Assembly (NCBI GenBank): GCA_965644295.1
Contig: CBFFRP010000254.1
Span: 1 to 64,000 of the forward strand
From: Paraphysomonas bandaiensis
Taxonomy: Eukaryota > Chrysophyceae
DNA length: 64,000 bases
Direction: 5' to 3'
In this document: positions 1 through 9,625 of the stretch, in pieces
How positions within the stretch are numbered: position 1 is the stretch's first letter
Layout of the letters: each line of letters opens with the position of its first letter
Notes under the pieces: model-generated
Database searches by the model: none
The model's input: only the letters and a program-made list of their open reading frames with translations
Told to the model about the DNA's origin: nothing
Program-made: the position numbers and the translations under genes

Positions 1-171
1 TCGGAAACATATTTGCTCCAAACTACAAAGTATGAAATTCAAAGCTGATTTCTTGCAAAGCACACTAAGCTACCTGCCCAAAGACTCGTACAGATGGGTC
101 AGGAAAAGATGACAATATTCCACTGCCCTGTAATACCCATACATTACTATTCTAATAAGCAACACCAACAA

Positions 172-1477
172 TCATACTTCGGTATCTTTAATATACAAAG
201 TTAACTCATGCAGTCTTATGCGAACGGCTCGTTTCTGAGTGGTGCGCTCCTTTATGAGCGCCCGACGAAAGTTACGAGAGCGATGAAATCTCTGCATAGT
301 AATAAGATGAATATGACTGCAGCTATATTCGAATTACATACCTGGATTGCACGAGATGCCCTGGCCATATCCAAGAACTTTATCCTGCACAATTCTTAAT
401 AGTTGACAAATTGCATGTATTTCGTACATACCTTTTAGGAACCATTCTGACTAATGACTGTATAAGAATGACAGCTTTCTATGATTCAAATATTATTCCC
501 AAGTGAAACATGTAGAATGACGGGTACACACCTTCGCGCGGTGTAGTGCAGTACAGCGCAAGTATTTACGGGTATAGAAATCGTTACTGACATTGACCTG
601 TGTATACCGTTATAATGAATTGCATTAATATCTATGAAACAACCTCATGTATGCAAAAAGGGCATACCCAGCGAATCTTACTCACTAAAGAAGGCGCTTC
701 AAGACTTTCTCCTTTTGATTTCGTTCGTCTGGATTTAGCTGGCAAATCAGAGTTAAGAACCTTTGCTACACGACGACTTTCACTCCGTGGCAATTTTGCA
801 CCAGACTCAATAATCGGTGAGCTACATTTTTCTTCGGGCTCAGGGACAATGTAGTCTTCAATATTACTGACACAGTATCTGTGAACTACTACAGGGCAAT
901 GCTGACAACATATTCGTGTTGGTCCAACAGTGACCATATTCCAGCACACCAAGCAGAAATTACTTTGCAATGTTGTATCCTAAAACAATTCGTAATTAAG
1001 GACAGCGTCATAAAACACACATCGTATACGCAATACCTTAAACGGTTTAAGTCCGTCAACCTTATACAAGATGGGCTGAACAGGTTCTTCCAAGGTGACA
1101 GCAGTAGATGCATAGTCAAGATCAGAAGTAGCCCTTTTTCGACCAGAATCAGTATTCACACGAGAATATTCAGATGCAAATCGCGTTAGCCATCCACGTG
1201 GTCTATTCTCTATATACTTCTTTTTACTGCTCCAATCAGATGCTTGAGAAGTAATAATTTCTTCCTCAGATGGGCCCTCGTCTTGTGTACTCCCACCAGT
1301 CACATCCCCATCATCAACACCATCATCTCTTATAGAATAACTATCAAGTATTTCTAAATATTTATCTCTATTTACATCATCACCAGAATTAATAGTATCT
1401 ATCATCTGCTGAATCATTCCTGTCATTCTTTGAGAATGAGCGATGGGGTCATTAACTATATTACTCCGCTTTCGCAT
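172..1477 (-). CDS. PHD-like zinc finger protein with C-terminal IQ motifs
   Basis: Unnamed multi-exon gene read right to left. The first ATG in the opening exon is at 1477 (MRKRSNIVND); an upstream exon cannot be excluded. A low-complexity acidic N-terminus is followed by a 57-nt intron (1036-980). The next exon carries a Cys/His cluster, CLVCWNMV, then CCQHC, HRYC and finally CPFC, spaced like a divergent PHD finger. After a short intron (donor near 640) three further small exons remain open in one frame. They encode two IQ-type calmodulin-binding segments, one beginning AVILIQSLVRM and one RAIQRFHRSRNFRR, and end in KDTEV then TGA at 172. Introns near 530-480 and 430-390 begin GTGTGT and GTATGT. 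The exon chain was joined by hand from splice sites and frame. Function is unknown; PHD fingers read histone tails and IQ motifs bind calmodulin, so a Ca-linked nuclear role is only a guess. Confidence 0.6.
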
Positions 1478-1788
1478 AGTTAATAGTCTCCCTAACGTCA
1501 ATCTACATATCTATTAATATATTCATATCGATAGCATACTAATACTATCAAGAATTATAATGATTGACTCGTTTATGAACCCTCTATGCTCACTATTTAA
1601 TACTCATGTCCATCAATGCCTATATATGCATCAGATGCGTACGACAGATCTGTGTACATGTACATGTATATAATGAAACCGAAGTAAACATTATATTAGG
1701 GATTTTTAATAAATTATGTATTTTTTTTGTATAATATACCGGATTTTATAGAACAAGAAAACCATCGCTATCGTACACTGGTTTTACC
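1478..1788. promoter_or_regulatory. divergent intergenic promoter region
   Basis: This 310-bp AT-rich gap separates the start of the minus-strand PHD/IQ gene from the plus-strand ATG at 1789. It holds a palindromic run, GTACATGTACATGTATATA, near 1655 and a T-run at about 1722. No coding potential was seen. Its position makes it a shared divergent promoter; no defined TATA box can be assigned. Confidence 0.4.
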
Positions 1789-2600
1789 ATGGGAGTGAGT
1801 GATTTGGCTGTCGTATACAGTGTACTGCAGCCTGTACAGAGCAGTCCAACTCCAGCGGAACGTCGTCGTACGGTCTACAATATACGGGCCGGTAGTGGTT
1901 CAATACAATCCCAGCCCAGTCGTTATATACATATGCATATATAGAGATGCATCTCATTTAAAATCTCCAACTTGTGAAGTGTCGTATATAGTCCTAGTTT
2001 GGATTAACTGCAATAGTTTTTGGCTACATATCGTGTATATGGATAATATTTCCTCATGGTGTACCCCAGTGATTAATTCACTTAACGTGAATAGAGTGTA
2101 TAGTCGTGTGGTATCAACAACACTGCCAGTAAACGATAATGACAGTTTAGAAATTGAGTTAAAGGTATGATAGTCTATTTTATTAGTGTTAACATGATTG
2201 TGTGTTACTGTAAGTTACTTCCATGTGCGGACATCATCCTCTCTGAGCCTCTTACTGTTACTTTTAATGTTCAAAAGGATTTCCCACAATCAGTTCCTCA
2301 TATTGTAGTTGGAAGTGTTGACGTGTTTCATAATCTTGATATCAAGTTAGTAGGGAATGAAGTTTTAATTCCATGGCTGGAGAAAACGCAATGTGAGTGA
2401 CGATGGATTAAGTATCTCTGTGTTTATGCCGATTTCGATAATGCAGATCCGCTATCTGTGTGGCTTTTCGCGATTCGACTCGCGTTACACAATACTGACT
2501 TCCATCCATGGTTTACGCCTGTTACTTTGCAACCTTCGTTTGCTATTAGAAATACCGGTGGTGTACACCAAGTACTCACAGGTCGTCAATGGAATAGGTA
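1789..2600 (+). CDS. UEV/RWD-like exons upstream of the PP2C gene (possible N-terminal part of it)
   Basis: Probable exons with uncertain joins. An ATG at 1789 (MGVSDLAVV) is followed by a possible intron starting GTGAGTGA. An open stretch around 2110-2166 ends in NDSLEIELK with a GTATGATAG donor. The next exon (about 2249-2394) reads PLTVTFNVQKDFPQSVP and VLIPWLEKTQ. After a 54-nt intron starting GTGAGTGAC, the reading continues YPLSVWLFAIRLALHNTDFH. The order (beta strands, a P-rich turn, a 'G.v.iPWL' strand, then a helix) resembles the ubiquitin-conjugating-like fold of UEV/RWD domains. The reading could continue in frame into the PP2C exon through a phase-1 intron with an unusual GTCGTC donor at 2581, or this may be a separate short gene. 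Domain assignment is by eye only. Confidence 0.35.
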
Positions 2601-2615
2601 TGATTCCTAGCGCTG

Positions 2616-3747
2616 ATGTATGTTGCAGGTGGAAGCGCCGGTATTAAAGGACGCCGTGCCTACATGGAAGACATATGCTTCATGTTTCCATCAATCAATG
2701 TTTCTGGGAGGTTTTGTATTTCATTATATGGTGTACTTGATGGCCATGGGGGCGATGAATGTGCGAAGTTTGTGGCAGAAGAATTACCAACTAATGTCGT
2801 ATCCATACTACGGAGTGGAGTGGATTGCGCAGAAGGCCTTTATCAAGCGTATATCAGAACTGATGATGAGTTTTGTCAAAGCACTATGTCGAAAGCTGGC
2901 TGTACATCTACTGTTATGTTGTGGAATTGGTCAACAGGCATGGCTTACGTTGCTAACTCGGGAGACACCCGGGCTGTTGTTAGTCGTCTCCGCACTGCGA
3001 TTGATATAACCAGAGATATGAAGGCCACTGATCCCATCGAAGTATCTCGAATAGCAAAAGATGGAGGTTTTGTTTCGAATGGTAGGGTTTTAGGATCTCT
3101 TGCAATTTCAAGGGCAATAGGTGATAAGCAATTAAAAGATACTAATAGTAAAGCGGTCATATGCAATCCTGAAGTAACCACATTTCAGTTTCAAAATGAT
3201 GACGAATTTGTTTTGATGGCAACGGATGGTTTGTGGGATGTTATGTCTTCCCAGGTGAGTAAGTTATGCGTGATCCTAACGCGTACCTAATTCATTGCCT
3301 TGACTGGACAGCAAGCTGTTGATATGGTTCATGAGAAGTTATCAGAATGTAATTTGCAGTTAAATAGTGGTACGATGCCGTGAATGATTTTTATATATCT
3401 CAAGTTGTATTATATTAGGATCTGATTTCAATGAGAAACGATGTCAAACTGAGCTGGATAGAATATCTGTGGAACTAGCGAATTATGCATGCGACACTCT
3501 TAATAGTTCAGATAATATCTCAGTGTCAATCATTTTTGTGCGCCACATGAGTTCTGGACATAGAACTTCTGGGGAATACGTACGTGAGACATTTGTATCT
3601 CACGTTCCAGCTTCAGCTTCTCGGTCTGAAAGCAGCAGTAATAGAATTGCGAAGGAAATCGATGAAAAACCGAATGCTGATGCTAAAGTAGATTGCGACG
3701 ACGATGACGAGATTATGAAGTTTCTAATGGACGATTCAAACTTTTGA
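2616..3747 (+). CDS. PP2C-family (PPM) serine/threonine protein phosphatase
   Basis: Mn/Mg-dependent protein phosphatase that removes phosphate from Ser/Thr. With the ATG at 2616 and two introns (3255-3311 and 3370-3418) the protein is 341 aa. All core PPM motifs are present in order: RAYMED (14-19), the metal-binding DGHGG (42-46), AGCTSTV (94-100), SGDTR (115-119), GGFVSNGRVLGSLAISRAIG (150-169), the metal-binding DGLWD (204-208) and SSDNISVSIIFV near the C-terminus. The tail is Ser-rich and ends in an acidic run (DDDDE). The start is ambiguous because the bases around 2616 (ATGTATGTTGCAG) also look like a splice acceptor, which would join the upstream UEV-like exons. No membrane segment or targeting peptide is evident. 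Confidence 0.88.
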
Positions 3748-4086
3748 TGTTGTAAGAGCGTGCGAGTAGCTTTGGTGTTATGTAGTAATATAGAGTTATA
3801 GCAAGATAAATGAACGAATTATTTAGTAAATTCGACTTGAATATTGAATAGAGGTATGGTTTTCCTTGTTTACAGAAAATGCCATGCGAGGACGAAATAT
3901 GTATTTTACATGCTTATGGGGGAACTTATTCAAGTGTAATTATTTGTCCTTCTCATAGAAATATAATATATGTCTTGTAGCTCATTTTTACTGACAGTGA
4001 TGAATCCCAAACAACGAAAAAACACAGTTACCAGAGGTTTCAGGTCTAAAGTGGGCATACTAGCCTAAATCCTAAATCGGATTTAG
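3748..4086. other. intergenic, AT-rich, no feature seen
   Basis: This is the 3' flank of the phosphatase gene up to the transposon block. No open frame or structure was found, apart from short repeats of CCTAAATC and GGATTTAG next to the transposon edge. Confidence 0.5.
4079..4086. repeat. left target-site duplication of the hAT element
   Basis: GGATTTAG here is matched exactly at 11059-11066. Eight bases is the hallmark duplication length of the hAT superfamily. Confidence 0.7.
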
Positions 4087-4095
4087 TTAGGGCCA

Positions 4096-4100
4096 GTCAA
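4096..4100. repeat. left target-site duplication of copia
   Basis: GTCAA sits next to the LTR start at 4101 and is repeated at 9395-9399. The target is part of the hAT terminal repeat (AGGGCCAGTCAA). Confidence 0.85.
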
Positions 4101-4393
4101 TAACAGAAGTTGACATTATTTGCTAAGGTTTACTATTCTCAACTGATAAGATGAAATTATAAACATTACATGATAAAGAACCTAAGTTGTGTTCGATGTG
4201 TTCAACACCATTCATTTACTACTATAGTGTACAAACCACCCACTCAGTGATCGTATCCTGTATAGTCATCCACTTCTACTTCAGTTTCATACTACATAAT
4301 ATAATGTACTAATTACATATATATCTTTCGATCCTTGCATCTCACATAATACTGCACTCAATTGCAAGTATATAGAATCTTCAGATCTCAACA
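4101..4393 (-). repeat. 3' LTR of the copia element
   Basis: A 293-bp repeat reading, on the plus strand, from TAACAGAAGTTGACA to CAGATCTCAACA. I saw no difference from 9102-9394. It carries the promoter/terminator functions of the element. The inverted TG...CA ends usual for LTRs are imperfect: in element orientation it starts TGTTGAG and ends CTGTTA. Confidence 0.93.
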
Positions 4394-4404
4394 CTCCCCC
4401 TCAA
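4394..4404 (-). other. polypurine tract of copia
   Basis: In element orientation TTGAGGGGGAG abuts the 3' LTR start TGTTGAG. This is the expected position and composition of the plus-strand DNA primer. Confidence 0.8.
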
Positions 4405-4519
4405 TTGAGTGTTGTACTATGACGCCTCCCAGCTATTGAATGCCTGAGATAAAAAAAAATTCTTGACAGTAAAATAGACTCATCTCTAAGTCTAAACCTC
4501 TGTCTAAAAAACTCAGTAC

Positions 4520-6913
4520 CTACTTGCGCCTTCTTTTATCCCTTGGTCCCTCATTAATCACTTCAGTGGAACTCTTAACTTTCTCTCCAAGATTTCTCTT
4601 TCTCTGCTCCATATATGATAAACCAACCAATGACTTTGTATAAATATCTGCTGCTTGTTGCGATGTATGCACATGCACTAACTTAATCGTATTGAACTGA
4701 TTGGGATCCACGTGCTCTCTCACCATGTGATACTTAATCTCAATGTGCTTCGACTTCTTGTGAAACACTGGGTTTTCGGCCAAATCCTGGGCACTCTGAC
4801 TGTCGATGAAGAATGGTGTGGGTTTGATGAGCCTCAACTTAATCTCACCCGTCACCCCCCGAACCCATAGCACTTCTTGGAGACCCGAGTAAATACACTG
4901 ATACTCAGACTGCATGCTTGACGTTGCCACTGTCGTCTGCAGTTTGGACTGCCAGACTATAGGCCCTCCCGCTGCAAACCCAACGTACCCCGACGTGGAC
5001 TTCCTGGAGAGCTGATCTCCCGCCCAATCCGCGTCAGTAAACATATGGAAGTCGAACCGTCTACTCCCATATTGAATCCCTTTGTCAATAGAACCACGAA
5101 TATATTGCCATACATGTGTTAATAGCTTGCATACTTCAATATTCACCTTATTACTGAACCGAGACAGTACTCCCACTGCATAGGCTATATCCGGCCTCGT
5201 GTTCATCGATAGATATAGTAATGCACCTATCAGCGGCCGATATGGGAAGTTATCTACTATAAGCTGTTCCTCCTCGGTATGCTCATGCCGCGCCCCTTTT
5301 GCCACTAAATCCATTGCTTCCGCCGGTAGAGGACTCTTCCGTACCTTTCGCGGTGGCCCAAGATACTTTTCAAACTTTTCTAAGATCTTAGCCGCATATA
5401 CTGATTGGTCAAGACGAATATACTCTGGCGTTCTTGTGACTCGAACATTCAGAAAATGTTCCATCTCGCCCATATCCTTCATATCAAACCGGGCACACAG
5501 TTGAGCTTTAATATCCTTCACTATGTTGACATCACGACCTAACACTAGGATATCATCCACATATATCGTTAATAATATCAATTCATCGCCCTTATACTGA
5601 TAATACAAACACGGGTCTAATACACATGGTTTAAAATGCATAGATCGTATGAATTTATCCAATGTTTTCCACCACGACCGCGGGGAACTCCGAAGCCCGT
5701 ATAACGACTTCTTCAACTTAAAGCAGTACCCCTCAGGCAGCTGAAAGTCCGGAGTTGCCTTCATATATACATCCCCCTCTATATCTGCATATAGAAATGC
5801 GTTAGACACATCCAGTTGATGAATTACCATGTTCATCACGAAAGCTATGGCGATTAACAGTCGCACTGTTACCCCCTTAACAACGGGTGCGAAATGGTTC
5901 GCCCAACCACTCGACTGCTGTCCACAACCGATTGCTACAAGACGAGCCTTATATCGGCGGACCTCTCCCTCCTTATCGTACTTCTTTCCATAGACGTACT
6001 TGGAGTGCAGTGGGACGACTCCGTCCGGTATACGAGTCACCTCCATGGTATCTCGCTTCGCCAAACCCTCTCGCTCTACACGGCGAGCTCGTCTCCACTC
6101 CCTGTGCTCGGCACTCTCCAAGGACTCACGATGTGTCTGAGGCACTGTCGACTCTTCCGCTGACATCCACACTGAGTCTGCCTCCTGTAAAAGGTCACTC
6201 ACATCACTCTCATCACTCAAATGATGGATTTGTCCTAACACCGACACATTCGTTACCGTCCTTGGAGTTCTTGCGCGTTTGCCGTGCGGATGATTCTCGG
6301 CAGGGGTCCCTTCCCCCGAAGGTAATGCTGAGTCAGCCTGGGGCTGCACCTGCCCACTTTCCGACTGCTGTGGCACCACTCCGCTGATACCGCCGTCACG
6401 GTTGTCAGTAACTCTGGCCCTAACCACCCTCTGCGCAAGATCCTCTGTCATCTTCTTGATGTCAGCAATATGAATAGGAGTTTTATCCTCCACTTGAACC
6501 TGGTTACCAGTAACCAACGACCGGTATCCCACAATAAGTCCCTTCCTTATCACCACTCTGTTAGTCTTGTATAGCAGACCACCATCCTCATGGTGCTTTC
6601 CGATAAGATACTCAAACTCACCCGGTTGACGAACCTCGGGATCTATAGCCACTTGAGCCTCCTCCAGCTCTCTATAATAATCCTGAGACCTCTCAGGTAC
6701 CGATTCATCAAATAATACATGTACAGAGTGTACTACGGTGTCCCCCACTAGCACCTTGTATCCTTTTCGATCAGCTGGATACCCTATGAAATAACCTGTC
6801 ATTGCTTTGTCCTCCCAGTCCTTCCTCCTGTCGGCCTTGGGTGTTAGCACATATGCTTTGCACCCCCATTTCCGTAGCCACGATAGGCTGGGAACGCTCC
6901 CCCTGGGACACAC
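4520..6913 (-). CDS. copia Pol: integrase C-terminus, reverse transcriptase, RNase H
   Basis: An open frame of 797 aa overlapping the Gag-integrase frame by 70 nt. The integrase tail begins SLSWLRKWGCKAYVLTPKA, the sequence that should follow directly after TPYE/SPYE in copia integrases. Reverse transcriptase signatures are QLDVSNAFLYADIEGDVYMK (near 364), LKKSLYGLRSSPRSWW and YVDDILVLG (near 455). RNase H is recognised by TDADWAGD, TSGYVGF, SSMQSEYQ and KHIEIKYHMVREHV. It is therefore complete from RT to the C-terminus. The frame change at the run CCCAGGGGG (about 6,885-6,893) is best explained by one lost base in the G-run. No classical slippery heptamer is seen, but recoding cannot be excluded. 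Confidence 0.92.
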   Translation of the reverse strand: MCPRGSVPSLSWLRKWGCKAYVLTPKADRRKDWEDKAMTGYFIGYPADRKGYKVLVGDTVVHSVHVLFDESVPERSQDYYRELEEAQVAIDPEVRQPGEFEYLIGKHHEDGGLLYKTNRVVIRKGLIVGYRSLVTGNQVQVEDKTPIHIADIKKMTEDLAQRVVRARVTDNRDGGISGVVPQQSESGQVQPQADSALPSGEGTPAENHPHGKRARTPRTVTNVSVLGQIHHLSDESDVSDLLQEADSVWMSAEESTVPQTHRESLESAEHREWRRARRVEREGLAKRDTMEVTRIPDGVVPLHSKYVYGKKYDKEGEVRRYKARLVAIGCGQQSSGWANHFAPVVKGVTVRLLIAIAFVMNMVIHQLDVSNAFLYADIEGDVYMKATPDFQLPEGYCFKLKKSLYGLRSSPRSWWKTLDKFIRSMHFKPCVLDPCLYYQYKGDELILLTIYVDDILVLGRDVNIVKDIKAQLCARFDMKDMGEMEHFLNVRVTRTPEYIRLDQSVYAAKILEKFEKYLGPPRKVRKSPLPAEAMDLVAKGARHEHTEEEQLIVDNFPYRPLIGALLYLSMNTRPDIAYAVGVLSRFSNKVNIEVCKLLTHVWQYIRGSIDKGIQYGSRRFDFHMFTDADWAGDQLSRKSTSGYVGFAAGGPIVWQSKLQTTVATSSMQSEYQCIYSGLQEVLWVRGVTGEIKLRLIKPTPFFIDSQSAQDLAENPVFHKKSKHIEIKYHMVREHVDPNQFNTIKLVHVHTSQQAADIYTKSLVGLSYMEQRKRNLGEKVKSSTEVINEGPRDKRRRK

Positions 6914-9117
6914 TCATATGGAGACATCCATCCTTGCCACGTCCGAGTTGGCATTCGTCGCACAATGTAACATGCAGTTTGATAAGCATCAAACCAGAAC
7001 GACTTTGGAAGTCCAGATGCCGTCAACATCGTCAGTGTCATCTCCCCAATTGTTCGGAATTTCCTCTCAGACACCGCGTTGAGCTCTGGCGTGTCTCGTG
7101 TTGTATGTGACACCCGAGTCCCATATCGCTGCAACAGATACTCTCTTATCTGCTGACTAATAAGTTCGGATCCTCCATCGGCATGATACTCCACTATACG
7201 GTTCCACCCCTCGTACTTCACTAAGTGGACCTCGCACAAGTGTCGTAGACATTTGAACACCTCCTCTCCGCTTCGAGTCCTCAATCCATATTCCCATATC
7301 ATCTTTGTTGCTAAGTCCGTAAATAGGAGTACGTACTTATACCCTTGTCTGGATTCACAATTTAGGTAGACTGAGATGTCCGCTGTCACTCGTTCCAGAA
7401 ACCTGACTGCGCTTAGCTCTTCGTTGTCCCGTGATTTGAACGAATGCCTGGTTATCTTCGCCTTGGCACACCATTTACACAGGGGTTTCTTGCAACTCTT
7501 CTCCTTTGCCTTCGAAAGGTGATGTCGTTGTAGTCCTGATCCTCTGAATAACATGTGTCGGTGAGCTTCTAATAACTTCGATTTCGAGACATGTCCAGTA
7601 CGCTCATGTAAGCGATCCAACGCATCTTGTCCTGTATTATCCGACAAATTTACCTCCTCCATCTGATTGCACATAGACACATTTGGCAGATTTAACACCT
7701 CCATCAAGTCCACATACGGCATCCCTCCATGCTCATCGTACTCTCCAGTCAACACCTCGTTTCCAGAGTCCAATTCCACGATTTTAGGCTTTCGAAGCAG
7801 TTGTAATCCGTATCCCATTGATCTCAGCATTCCTCCTGACACAATGTTCTTCACCGCTTCTTCACTAACTCTGATGTCTCTCCATTCCCCGAATGTACCA
7901 GTTCCCTGTGTCTCCAATTGAGAACCCTTTCTAGTTAGTTGGATTGCCCCAAACTCAGGAGTAAATGACTCCAGTGCAATTTTATCCTTTACTATAAACA
8001 GTCTTTTACTTGCACAACTGTCCAGATATACACGAGGTTCTTCCGACGTATCCACCGATAGCAAAACCTCTTCTCCAAACATATTCGCTTCATCATCCGA
8101 CGACTCTCCGTCGTTGACGTATTTCTTCCATTCTGTCTCGAATTTCCTGTTCGATTTTCGAGGATTCTCATTATCCGGGTTTTTTATGTTCTTCCGTTTT
8201 TTCGACTTGCACTGTCGGGCTTTATGACTAAAATCTCCACAGATATGACAACCAGTATAATCCTTTGACCCTGGCTGCTGCACACTCTTCGAAGCCTTTT
8301 CCTTTGTCTTCCCTTTTCTTTTGAACTTGTCCATTTTTCTTTGTCGTTCCTTAGCATAACAATTCGCTGCTACATGTCCCTTCTTCCGACAAAATGAACA
8401 AACCACTGGTTCCTTCGACGCCGTAAAATTGATCTCTTCAGATTTGTCTCCCTTTAGTTTCTTCAGCTGCGTCATAGCCTCGTCATACTCTTCACAAGCC
8501 TCTTTCACCGAATCAAATGTAGTTGTTGCTTTAGGCATCATCGCTACCGACATCCATAAATCATGTAATTCCTCTATCTGCAGCGCTGCTTTTATCTTTG
8601 CTAATTTACTTGCCTCTGTCTGCGGTTGTCCCAATTTTATGAGCTTCTGGATTATACCGTTCAGTCGATCTACCCCAACAGACACCTTTTCCCCCGGCCT
8701 TATTTTGAACGAATGGTATTCTGCCGTAGTCTTCTCCAATACAGTCCCAATCTCGCCTCTGAACCTATCAACCAGTGTCTGAAGGAGCTCACTGGATAAC
8801 ACCTCCTTAGCAGGATCATCAGCAGGTAAAATTGCCTTCCCCTCCAAATATTGATTGGCTACCTCCAACACATCAGGGTCATGCTCGCAAGCCTCCCAAA
8901 TAGTACTAACACAGGTATCATTACGCTCTCTCCATGACTCTAAATTCCTTCCTCCGGCTGGCGGGTCCTCCAAGCCAAGATGGTTTCGGTTTTTCTTCAT
9001 TAGATGCATCTTGATTTTTCTCGCTGAATAGTCTGCTTGGTTCTTGTCAAACCGTAGCTTCTTGTCATCTTCCCCATCCCTACAACTAGCATTCGCTACC
9101 ATAACAGAAGTTGACAT
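6844..9117 (-). CDS. copia Gag-protease-integrase polyprotein
   Basis: An open frame of 757 aa beginning MSTSVMVANAS. The capsid-like Gag region fills roughly residues 1-230. Two CCHC zinc knuckles follow: CSFCRKKGHVAANC near 238 and CHICGDFSHKARQC near 285. The aspartic protease motif is VYLDSCAS near 362, with Cys where most families have Gly (DSGA). The integrase has an N-terminal His/Cys region ending LCKWC and the DDE residues in ADIS (about 577), HADGGSE (about 646) and NAVSERKF (about 686). The frame runs out just after SPYEC, where the next open frame (4520-6913) takes over in the -1 frame. The start codon at 9117 is inside the LTR; a second ATG at 9102 spans the LTR/primer-site junction. 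Confidence 0.92.
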   Translation of the reverse strand: MSTSVMVANASCRDGEDDKKLRFDKNQADYSARKIKMHLMKKNRNHLGLEDPPAGGRNLESWRERNDTCVSTIWEACEHDPDVLEVANQYLEGKAILPADDPAKEVLSSELLQTLVDRFRGEIGTVLEKTTAEYHSFKIRPGEKVSVGVDRLNGIIQKLIKLGQPQTEASKLAKIKAALQIEELHDLWMSVAMMPKATTTFDSVKEACEEYDEAMTQLKKLKGDKSEEINFTASKEPVVCSFCRKKGHVAANCYAKERQRKMDKFKRKGKTKEKASKSVQQPGSKDYTGCHICGDFSHKARQCKSKKRKNIKNPDNENPRKSNRKFETEWKKYVNDGESSDDEANMFGEEVLLSVDTSEEPRVYLDSCASKRLFIVKDKIALESFTPEFGAIQLTRKGSQLETQGTGTFGEWRDIRVSEEAVKNIVSGGMLRSMGYGLQLLRKPKIVELDSGNEVLTGEYDEHGGMPYVDLMEVLNLPNVSMCNQMEEVNLSDNTGQDALDRLHERTGHVSKSKLLEAHRHMLFRGSGLQRHHLSKAKEKSCKKPLCKWCAKAKITRHSFKSRDNEELSAVRFLERVTADISVYLNCESRQGYKYVLLFTDLATKMIWEYGLRTRSGEEVFKCLRHLCEVHLVKYEGWNRIVEYHADGGSELISQQIREYLLQRYGTRVSHTTRDTPELNAVSERKFRTIGEMTLTMLTASGLPKSFWFDAYQTACYIVRRMPTRTWQGWMSPYECVPGGAFPAYRGYGNGGAKHMC
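9094..9101 (-). other. primer binding site of copia
   Basis: In element orientation TGGTAGCG directly follows the 5' LTR. It is complementary to the first eight bases of a typical initiator-Met tRNA 3' end (CGCTACCA) and then diverges. Ty1 uses the same primer tRNA. Confidence 0.7.
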
Positions 9118-9394
9118 TATTTGCTAAGGTTTACTATTCTCAACTGATAAGATGAAATTATAAACATTACATGATAAAGAACCTAAGTTGTGTTCGATGT
9201 GTTCAACACCATTCATTTACTACTATAGTGTACAAACCACCCACTCAGTGATCGTATCCTGTATAGTCATCCACTTCTACTTCAGTTTCATACTACATAA
9301 TATAATGTACTAATTACATATATATCTTTCGATCCTTGCATCTCACATAATACTGCACTCAATTGCAAGTATATAGAATCTTCAGATCTCAACA
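9102..9394 (-). repeat. 5' LTR of the copia element
   Basis: A 293-bp repeat matching 4101-4393. In element orientation it drives transcription leftwards. Its last 16 bases (9117-9102) already contain the gag start codon, an arrangement also known from yeast Ty1. Confidence 0.93.
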
Positions 9395-9399
9395 GTCAA
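9395..9399. repeat. right target-site duplication of copia
   Basis: GTCAA follows the LTR that ends at 9394 and restores the hAT inverted repeat sequence GTCAACAATATA. Confidence 0.85.
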
Positions 9400-9625
9400 C
9401 AATATACTGCAAGCATAAATAAAAACAATAATAATGTATTTAAGACCAATAATAATTATTAAATATGTTGCAATAATATATTGGTATATATTGGGCGCTG
9501 AGAAGAATAAACGAGATCGATCGGTATTAACTAGTTACACGTAGAGGTTACAACAACATTACTAGTACTCTAAGTGTTCCAACTCTTTGTCACTGTCGTA
9601 CTCACTCTTATAATCAGACAGTCCA

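Larger units (their letters stand above)
4101..9394 (-). mobile_element. Ty1/copia LTR retrotransposon, full length
   Basis: A complete minus-strand element of 5,294 bp. The two 293-bp LTRs look identical by eye. The 5-bp target duplication GTCAA flanks it (4096-4100 and 9395-9399). In element orientation the LTR begins TGTTGAG and ends CTTCTGTTA, followed at once by TGGTAGCG, the start of an initiator-Met tRNA primer site. The 3' LTR is preceded by the polypurine tract GAGGGGGAG. The domain order gag, protease, integrase, reverse transcriptase, RNase H is copia-type. The reading frame breaks once, at about 6,900. It lies in the left terminal inverted repeat of the hAT element, so it came later. 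Identical LTRs imply a very recent insertion. Confidence 0.95.

Noticed and set aside
5887-6387. Plus-strand open frames of 89-166 codons within copia pol
   Set aside because: They run opposite to a well-supported pol frame and show no domain; they are shadows.
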